Positions 56,535 to 64,000 of a stretch of 64,000 nucleotides of DNA are shown here, one piece after another. The notes under the pieces were generated by a model, which worked only from the letters and a program-made list of their open reading frames with translations, searched no databases and was not told the origin of the DNA. The first letter of the stretch is position 1; each line of letters starts with the position of its first letter. Source of the DNA: Diplodia intermedia (Eukaryota; Ascomycota; Dothideomycetes; Botryosphaeriales; Botryosphaeriaceae); NCBI GenBank assembly GCA_021495925.1, contig JAKEKT010000063.1, forward strand, positions 124,001-188,000, written 5' to 3'. The position numbers and the translations under genes are program-made.

Positions 56535-58244
56535 TTATTTCTTTCCCTTCTTCTTCCCACCGGCCCCCTTCGTCTGCAAGACAGGTGCGGCATGCCCATT
56601 GTCCTTGATGTGTTGGAACAGCCTCGTCTTGGAAGGAAATCCGGCTTGACATCTGGCACACTTGAACTTTAGCTCTTCTTCGTCCGCAGTGGCTTGCTTT
56701 GCTGCTTTCTTCGCCCGCTTTTGTGCTGCTTTCCCCTTCTTTGGCGCAGCCGCCGCTGCCGGTTTTTCGTCATCTGAGTCCAAGCTAAGCTTCAGCTTCG
56801 GGTCCTCATCTTCCTTATCGGAATCGGCATCCCCTGCCAGTCTAGACTCTATTTTTGACCGTGGAACATAGTCATCGTCCTCTTCCTCTTCCTCTTCCTC
56901 TTCCTCGGACTCTAATGGAGTTTGCTTGTTGCTGTCAGCAGAAAATTTCTTCTCCTTCAGGTTCTCTTCCTCGGACTGGTCTTCGTCTCCCAGATCAACA
57001 TCCCCCATTGCCTGCGTAGTCTCCTCCACTTCTGGCCCGCCTTCTTCTCCTTCTTCAATAACCTCTTCCTCAGCAGCATCAGGGGTCGCTACACCACTGC
57101 TGGGCACCTCATCGTCCAAATTGAGATTTTTGTTTTCCTTCCGCATTTTTTTCTGCAAAGCCCACACTGCCTTCTGATGCTTTTTACTTTTCTCATGCGC
57201 TTGCCACTGGTTTTCGCTCTTGAAAGTCTTGTTGCAAGCCACGCACTCAAAGTGTTCCTCCACCACCTCCTCTTCCTCGCTCTCCTCGACTTCCTCGGGC
57301 TCCCGCACCTTCGTCCACTCGGGCACCTCTTCGTGCATCAGAGCCTCGCGTTCCGCCCTAGCCCGCGCGGCCTGGGCGTCACGCATCTCCTTCAGGGCCT
57401 TCTGCCTCTCGGCCTCGGTCTGGGTGTTGGGTGCCCAGCGGGGATCCCTCTTCCGCACGAACGCCACCAGCTGGCGCACGGCGTCGTTGAACTCGCGCAC
57501 GCCCTCGTCGCGCAACCGCGCATTCTCCTTCTCCATGTAACGCCTCGTGCGCCGGTCCGGCGCGTCCGAGTAGCGGTATATGTCCTTCCACGCAAACGAC
57601 TTCTTCGTCGAGAAGCTCATCCACACAGCGTAGAACTGGCGCACTACGTCGTCGTACGACGAGTCCCTGCGACCAAAGGTGGGGTATTCCGGCGCCTCCA
57701 GCCCGTCCCAGATGGCGGCCACGACCTCCTCCTTGGCCAGGGTGTCAAACGTGTCGCGCAGGAAGCCAAAGAAGCCGTCGGGCTCGTCCGAGTACTCGAC
57801 GCGGCTGTTGAAGCGGCGCAACATGCGCGTGACGTCGTCGGCGGTGGTGACCTTGACGTCGTGCTCGAAGTGCGCGTCCTGCGGGTCGGCGCCGCTGAGG
57901 ATGGCCGACTCGTGCGCGTCGTACCAGGCGCGCTCCTGCGGGTCCGACAGCACCTCGTGCGCCGACTGCACCTCGGCGAACATCTCCGTCGCCCATTCCT
58001 CGTTGCCGTGGTTGCGATCCGGATGCAGCTCGAGCGCTTTCCGGCGGTAGGCTTTCTTGATCCTGCGGCGCAGAGGGTGGCGTTAGCAGGAACTCATGGC
58101 GGGGTAAAGGGCGCAGCGAGCATACTCGTCCTCGGTGGCCTGACGCTCGACACCCAATAGCTCGTAGTAGCTCGTCTTCATGGCGGCATTTGCAGTTTGC
58201 TGCGACGCCCCGCCGCCGTTCGCGGAGCTCTGGCCGGAACCCAT
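56535..58244 (-). CDS. JJJ1: JJJ1/DNAJC21-type J protein for 60S ribosome maturation
   Basis: Two exons, 58244-58126 and 58062-56535 (intron phase 2), give 548 residues. The N-terminal J domain (YYELLGVERQATEDEIKKAY, LELHPDRNHGN with the HPD triplet intact) is followed by the family-specific FYAVWMSFSTKKSFAW segment and a long charged helix (RDPRWAPNTQTEAERQKALK). A first C2H2 zinc finger follows (CVACNKTFKSENQWQAHEKSKKH), then a Glu/Asp-rich linker, and a second zinc finger (CARCQAGFPSKTRLFQHIKDNGH). The tail is Lys/Gly-rich. JJJ1 works with Hsp70 and Rei1 to release the export factor Arx1 from pre-60S ribosomes. All hallmark parts are present. The acidic linker is encoded by a simple GAG/GAA repeat. 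Confidence 0.93.
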
Positions 58245-58910
58245 GGTGAAAGACTACTATGTTGTCGCAGGCTCGGACAGAGTAAAGATGGTGGTGGAGC
58301 GTCGGTGAACGGAAAACAGAAACCCTGCGAAAAGAAGAAAAAAAAAAAGGAAAAGGGTACGTGGGGTTGCGGCGGAGGATTGGACGGGGATTGTGAAGTC
58401 ATGCTCGGCAGGCGTCAGTGCCTGGTTCGAGTCATCGGGATCGACGCCACTACACCAAACCACCTCACAGCCTAGAATCTCAGCCATGGCCAGTACAAGC
58501 TTCGAATCAGAAATCCGCCAAGATACGATCCCGAAACATCCACGGTAGCCTGAACTACTTACGATCGCGTCGGCTCACTCGCCCGCCGGTTTCCATTGCG
58601 TACTCCCCGAGACACTCTGATCAGACAATACGAATTGTGTACAGGTAGTCTCCAAAGAAGCGTCTTTCCTCTTTCATTTCAGGCAGCAGCGGAGAATCGG
58701 TAAGGGTTAACAAGTTCGAGTCAGGAGCGTCATCCTCAGGCAGACTGCGTGACTCTTTCGAATGCTGCGATCTCGCCGCGCCACAGGCTGCGGCCAATTT
58801 TCCGCGCCACCACCCCCATGCGATGCCATTGGGTTACTGTTGGCGGTCTCCGGTTGTCAGCTCATTGAGATCATCACCGTTGTAGCTTACATACAGCCAC
58901 GACATCGGGG
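58245..58910. promoter_or_regulatory. Divergent promoter of JJJ1 and the SPX-RING gene
   Basis: About 670 bp between opposed starts. A poly(A)/purine run sits at 58328-58360. No TATA box is obvious near either start. Confidence 0.45.
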
Positions 58911-60335
58911 ATGAAGTTCGGCCACGTTTTCCAGGACCACCTCGAGCGGGACGGATTCCCCGCTCACTGGGTCGCCTCGGCCATCTCCTACCGCAAACTC
59001 AAAAAATGCATCAAGAGGGTGGAACACGAACTCGCCGGCCTAGGGCTTGACGCAACCACGCTAGGGCAGCTGCTGAGGACGGCAGAGCGAGAACGGGACG
59101 AACGCCTTGCCGAGTACCTCCTCTCCAAACCACAGTCTTCGCCCCGAGATGCAGCTGCACCCGTCCTCTTCCAGCCCAAGCTGTTCATTGCCATCGACGC
59201 CGAATCCGGGGCCCCGCTAGATGCCCACCTGTCTCCTCTGACCAGGCAATATATCCAGCGACTTGCCCTTGCCCAGCAGCTCTCTCGTCTGAATACCCAT
59301 GCCTCGCAGTCAGCAGCGGACCAAAATTCGGGAGAGTCTTCACGGGGCACCTCATCGGACGGGGCCAGCAGCCCCGACCCTATCCGCCCTCATCGCATGG
59401 TCGAACTTCCCTTGACCTCGGACTTGGAGTTTTTCAGCATCCTCCAGAACGAGTTGTTCGGGTTGGCCACTTTGCAAGCCCAAGAGCAGGCAAGGCTGAC
59501 TAAGGAGGTGACGGCGCTGGGATTGACTGTGACCAAGGTCACCGAGCCAAATCGGAAATCGGCTGCGAAGACGGACATGGCCAAATGGCGCAAGATATTC
59601 GAGCTCTACCTGGAATCGAGCATCTTCTTCTCCACAACCGAACTTGACCACGGCAAGCATGACTCCGTGAAGGCGCAGGCGCTTCTTCAAGCCTTCTCGG
59701 ATGATCTCAAACGACAGCATGTCGCTTCAACCTTCAAGAGGAAAGAGAGCAGTGTCGCTCTGGAGCAGTTCCTGCAGTTGAACATGGCAGTACTCCAAAG
59801 CCTCAGATTCCAAGAAATCAATGACCTCGCCATGCAAAAAATCCTCAAGAGTGAGTACTGCTACATGCGGCATGCTTGTTCCTCTGACTGATAAGCTGCA
59901 GAGTTTGACAAACGAACGGCGCTAGGCGTGAAGTCCACCTTTCCGGCGGCCCTGCGGCAGAACATGCCACGAGACATTGCAAAAGCCATCTGCTACCAAG
60001 TCTCGACCGAACTACTGCCGATAGTGCCTCAGCTGGACGATTACCTCTGCCCCGTGTGCTTCAGCATCTCGTATCGTCCGGTGCGCTTGCGCTGCCAGCA
60101 CATCTTCTGCATCCGTTGCTTGGTTGTCTTGCAGAGAGCGGAGGAAAGGCACTGTCCGTTGTGCCGGGGAGACGTGGTCATGGAGGCAGATAGCGGAAAC
60201 CTAGACCCTGCCTTGGCTGACTTCCTCTTCAAGTATTTCCCGGACGAGGTGAAGCTCAAGCAGAAGGAAAACGTAAAGGCAGCCGGTGTGGATCAATATG
60301 GAGAGGCGTACAATGACAAGTGTGTTGTCATGTAA
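58911..60335 (+). CDS. SPX domain-RING finger protein with C-terminal CaaX-like box
   Basis: Two exons, 58911-59850 and 59902-60335 (51-nt intron, phase 1), give 457 residues. The N-terminal SPX domain starts MKFGHVFQDHLERDGFPAHW and contains the basic helix ISYRKLKKCIKRVEHEL that binds inositol pyrophosphates. It continues through SDLEFFSILQNEL, WRKIFELYLESSIFF and SVALEQFLQLNMAVLQ. A C-terminal RING finger reads LCPVCFSISYRPVRLRCQHIFC and CPLCRGDV. The architecture predicts an E3 ubiquitin ligase responsive to phosphate status. The last four residues are CVVM, a good match to a farnesylation CaaX box, suggesting membrane anchoring. The splice joins KILK to KFDKRTALGV, as conserved in this family. 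Confidence 0.88.
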
Positions 60336-60655
60336 GAAACCAGCGTTGTTTGTGGTTTTTTTTTTATCAATAGTAAGTCCAACTGCACCCGCAAGACAAC
60401 CCGCTGCTGATTTCAAGCGGATTTGTCCAGGCAGGAAGCGAAGCATGATACCCAAGCTCTACTAATAATCCAATCTTTCTAATCATTCAATTACTTTGCT
60501 TTGAGTGTCTATTCGGTGTGCTTGAGCCCTTGCAACATAGTTGCATCTATATGACAGTGTGGGGGTATGCTCTCTATCTCTTTCTATCCAATGGAAACGC
60601 CCGGCTTCCCTAATAATCATTAACATTTCCTACCCTTCGTGACGACTTTGACGCA
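60336..60655. other. Convergent intergenic region
   Basis: About 320 bp between the ends of the SPX-RING and Zn2Cys6 genes. It includes a T run at 60358-60364. No gene seen. Confidence 0.4.
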
Positions 60656-62429
60656 TCAGACAATCATCCATTCGATCCCGAGCCTCTTCAGCTTCTGCAG
60701 CCAGCCCTCCTTCGCCCCCCTCGCCCCATCAACCGGACAGAATACTCCATCAGTGCTCCAAAGTACCTGCAGCGTTTCGAGTGCGGTAGGCAAATAGCCC
60801 CAAAGCATAATCCGCCACAGCATGACCAGCCGATCCGCGACCCAAGCGCGACGCTCCGGCTCCTCGCTCTCGGCGCCAGCGACAAACGTGGGCCAGGCGG
60901 TGCCCTTGATGAGGCTGTCGTCGCGGCCGATGAGGGCGAGGTGGTGTATGACGTCGGCGACGAGCGCCTCGATCTGGATGGCGTCGAGCAGGTGCGCCGT
61001 CGGCTGCACGGCGCGGTGGATGTACAGGCAGATGGCCGACTTGTGCGCCGACGCGACGTGCACGCGCGACTCGAAGTCGTCGGCGTGCTGCGACGAGATG
61101 CCCTGCACCCCCTGCGCCCACGCGTGGACGTCGAAGGACTGCGCGCGCGAAAGGAGGGCGGCCGCTCCGTCCGCCAGCGACGATGCTTGATCGGACGGTG
61201 TCGGATGCACGCCGCTGCTCAGGTACGAGGCCGAGAGCATGATTTGCAGCAGCACCGAGGGGCAGGAGAGGTAGCTGTTGGATTCGGCGCGTTCCAGCAG
61301 CGGGAGCACGTACTGGAAGTGCCGGTCCGCGTTCGCTCGCGAGCGTGAGGACGCCACCATGGAGCCGAGGATGTAGAAGCTGACCTTTGTATCAGCCCTC
61401 TGCCCCTGGAGACAACGGGACGGAGAGAGGAGACTTACGTCAAGCAGTCGGAAACGACATAGTCGCGTAGCTTGCCCATCATCGGAGAGCTGCTCTCGGA
61501 GCCGAAGCACTCGATCAGCCTCCTGGCGCCTTCGACGTGCACGATGCAGTCGCCCTTGCCGGAGGTGATGAGCTCGAAGTTGGCGAAGAGGTGGATGGCG
61601 GCGAGGAGGACGTCGCGGTTGCCCGTGTTGACGTGCTGCAGCGCGTGGCGCAGGAGGCGCAGCGCCTTCTGCTTCGCGACCAGGGCGTCGTGGTAGAAGC
61701 GGGCGGCCTGGCCGCTTAGTTCCTGGAGCGGTTGCGAGTGGATGACGCTGCTCTGGCCCGGTGCGATGCCCTTCAGCGACTGCGCCGCCACGGCCGCGCT
61801 CTGGGTCTCCATGGCGTAGCGGTTGGCCATGTGCACGGCCGAGTTGGCAATGGCCATGTGCAGCAGCACTGCGTGCTCTCGGGTCAGCGGAATGAGGTCG
61901 CGGAAGGGGTTGAGGTTGGGCATGTCGTATGTCACGAGAGACTTGCAAAATTCGTCGGCGACTGGACGGCTGCGTCAGAAGTCAAGCCAACACGGCCGCG
62001 GCGAAGAGTCTTACAATGAGAAAGATAGAGGCGGGACGAGTGGCCCAGGTCTTGGAAGATGGGATCTATTAGAGATGGTTGCAGTGGCTCCGTCCATGCA
62101 TTGCTACTTTTCAAAACAAGTTCCTGGGATGTCATGTTGCTGCCATGTTGGTGAGTGTCCTCCATGCCCGTCCCCAAGCCCGCAGACATGGCCTGCACGT
62201 CATCTCTCCGCGGCGGCTTTGCTGGCGTCTGAACTGGGATGGTCTTGCCCATCATCTTCCCGCGGCTGGCGACGCCCTGGTCCCACAAGAACAGCTTCCC
62301 ATAGCCGAGACATTCCTGGCCCGTCTTGGAGCATTTGCGACAGCCCGGGAGAGTGCGGTCACACTTGAGTCGGCGACGGCGGCAGTTGTGGCAAGGCTTC
62401 GAGGGCGGCTCGTCCTGGCCGGACGACAT
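60656..62429 (-). CDS. Zn2Cys6 fungal transcription factor (acr-2-like)
   Basis: Three exons, 62429-62015, 61961-61439 and 61379-60656, give 553 residues. The N-terminal zinc cluster has six Cys in CHNCRRRRLKCDRTLPGC and CSKTGQEC, with spacing C-x2-C-x6-C-x6-C-x2-C-x6-C. It is followed directly by LGYGKLFLWDQG, a segment typical of the group that includes Neurospora acr-2. The middle-homology region (YDMPNLNPFRDLIPLT, HVEGARRLIECFG, VVSDCLT-FYILGS) is the Fungal_trans_2 pattern. It is a DNA-binding regulator whose targets cannot be read from the sequence. The divergent MFS transporter next door is the obvious candidate. Frame closes exactly over both introns. Confidence 0.88.
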
Positions 62430-63102
62430 CCGGTCCGTGCGGGCTGCTTGGTAAGAGGAAAGGTAGGCTTTCCACCGGGCAGAAGGAAAAAGAAACAAGG
62501 GCCGGCAGGCTGGAATCCGGAGAACGCAGCAGCAGATCGGCTTGGCTTTGCAGACTAGCGGGTAGATTTCTGATAAGAGCGGTTATATTAGGCGGTGGGG
62601 TCCCTGGGCGGGAGAGGAAAAGATGGCGATGGAAGGAGTCGGAGGAGGCAACGCACGTCGGTCATTGCGGCTTGGCTGCCTGTTCGGGTTTAGCGCCGCG
62701 CCGCACCTTAGCAATCCCCTCCGCAACATCTCTGCAATTCAACGACAGAATAACGGTAAACGGGATTTCCATCAGGTGCTTTTCGTGGTCTTTGGAAGTT
62801 GAGAACTGATCGTCTTTTTGCATTGTATTGCGGCTGCGCCGGTGAAGTGACGGTTAGAACCGCAATTGCTGGCATTCGGCCTACGGGTAGCTGCGCAGTC
62901 AAGCGACTACATCACACATGTAAAAGGCCGCATGTGGAAGCCAAGCCTCTGCCCGCACCCGGCACTGGTGTTGGCCACCATGATGACGGATCCCTCGCTG
63001 TTACCTTCCGGCACCTGTCCCCTCTTATGATAAAACCGCTGCGCAGTTCCCACGTCCTGGAAAATGCATCTGCACTTCTCCTGAGCCTTTACAGACGAAG
63101 TC
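62430..63102. promoter_or_regulatory. Divergent promoter of the Zn2Cys6 regulator and MFS transporter
   Basis: About 670 bp between opposed starts. I looked for paired CGG/CCG half-sites that a zinc-cluster protein might bind. Isolated CGG triplets occur, but I see no convincing palindrome. Confidence 0.5.
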
Positions 63103-64000
63103 ATGGCAGTCCAAGCCTTTCCTGGATCCGACACACGGTGCAGCTCTCCCCTTGAGCCTGCCGCAGTCGACGTCGAGAAACTCGGAAGAGAGAGACCAGC
63201 CATCTTCACGACCAAGGTTGCGGAATACTGCTTCTGCTTTTCGCTGCTGGCTTCCATGTTCATGGCGGTGAGCTCTTTGTCTTTCATCCCTCTCCATGGA
63301 CACGCTTGCTGACAGAGCACAGGAGTACTTCATCAGCGGATTCCACATCATCCTTCCCGCCCTGACAACTTCCCTCGACATTCCTACCGCCGCACAAAGC
63401 TGGCCCGCCAGCGTCTTCTCCCTCGTCACTGGCTCTTTCATCCTACCATGCGGTCGTCTAGCGGATATATTTGGAGCACGCATGCTGTTCGTCTGTGGAC
63501 TGGTGTGGTTCGCCATCTGGTCTCTGGTTGCCGGCTTCAGCCAGAACTACATCATGCTCATCGTCTGCCGTGCTCTGAGCGGCCTTGGCCCAGCTGCCTT
63601 TATGCCCGCTGGCATCATGCTGCTAGGCACCGTGTACAGGCCAGGGCCTCGGAAGAATCTCATCTTCAGCTTCTACGGCGCTTTCGCTCCCATCGGATTC
63701 TTCACCGGCATCTTCTTCGGAGGAGTCAGCGGCGAATTGCTCAGTTGGGGCTGGTACTTCTACTTCGGCACCATCTTCCTCGCAATCGTCATCGTGATAT
63801 CCGTCTTCTTCGTCCCCGACGACCGCCCCGATGGCAGGGAGACCAACATCAAGATGGATTGGTGGGGTCTCGTCACGATTGTGCCCGGCCTCCTTTTGGT
63901 CGTTTTTGCCATTACCGACTGCTCCCACGCCGACCACGGCTGGGCCAACCCATACATTGTTGTCACCTTCGTCGTTGGTGTGCTTTGTCTTCTTGCCGCC
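63103..64000 (+). CDS. MFS drug:H+ antiporter-like transporter, N-terminal part (runs off the right edge)
   Basis: Two exons visible, 63103-63267 and 63323-64000, giving 281 residues with no stop before the edge. A cytoplasmic N tail (MAVQAFPGSDTRCSS) is followed by a first membrane helix interrupted by the intron (FCFSLLASMFMA-VEYFISGFHIILPAL). The MFS motif A variant GRLADIFGARMLF lies between helices 2 and 3. Further helices include MLIVCRALSGLGPAAFMPAG and FYGAFAPIGFFTGIFFGG, with an insert before the next helix (VPDDRPDGRETNIKMDWWG). The pattern fits the 14-helix DHA2 family, which exports drugs or natural products or moves small metabolites. The substrate is unknown. It is divergent from the Zn2Cys6 regulator. 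The rest of the gene lies outside the window. Confidence 0.82.

Noticed and set aside
56922..58160. Plus-strand frame of 412 codons opposite JJJ1
   Set aside because: A shadow of the GC-rich JJJ1 exon; JJJ1 has intact J domain and zinc fingers on the other strand.
58380..58450. Possible tRNA because of a GGTTCGAGTC B-box-like string
   Set aside because: No matching A box, anticodon arm or acceptor stem could be folded around it.

Overview
This window is nuclear DNA of a filamentous ascomycete (Pezizomycotina; Dothideomycetes is my best guess, not proven). The evidence is eukaryotic gene structure with many short GT-AG introns (mostly about 50-100 nt), compact spacing, fungal-only families (Zn2Cys6 regulator, acrB-type protein, Ser/Thr-rich GPI wall proteins) and single-copy housekeeping orthologues at normal length. 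I support 26 protein genes. Two are cut by the window edges: a NUP159-like nucleoporin on the left and an MFS transporter on the right. I see no rRNA, tRNA, CRISPR array or intact transposon.

Layout. 1-12 kb: NUP159-like end (-), proteasome beta2 PUP1 (+), ER ubiquitin ligase HRD1 (-), a small mitochondrial LEA/CsbD-like protein (-), proteasome lid RPN9 (-) and, divergent from it, complex I subunit NDUFA9/NUO-40 (+). 12-23 kb: SAGA deubiquitinase UBP8 (-), deadenylase CCR4 (-), a class I methyltransferase (+), a LYR-motif protein (-) and a divergent mitochondrial thioesterase (+) whose reading frame does not close cleanly. 24-36 kb: acrB-like protein (+), enoyl-CoA hydratase (+), a proline-rich disordered protein (+), cohesin acetyltransferase ECO1 (-), a GNAT acetyltransferase (+) and an orphan protein (-).

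36.8-39.7 kb holds the most unusual gene: an intact, intronless 951-residue reverse-transcriptase-related protein of the domesticated cellular rvt type, not a retrotransposon ORF. 41-45 kb: two divergent Ser/Thr-rich GPI-type cell-surface proteins. 45-48.6 kb has no gene I can support. 48.6-64 kb: VPS41 (-), an RMND1/DUF155 mitochondrial protein (+), an F-box-like protein (-), JJJ1 (-), an SPX-RING protein ending in a CaaX-like box (+), a Zn2Cys6 regulator (-) and a divergent MFS transporter (+).

The genes are mostly independent housekeeping functions. Several belong to ubiquitin-proteasome biology (PUP1, RPN9, HRD1, UBP8, SPX-RING, perhaps acrB). The regulator-transporter pair at the right end is the only arrangement that looks like a small functional module. 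All exon boundaries come from reading splice signals and family conservation; none is backed by transcript data.
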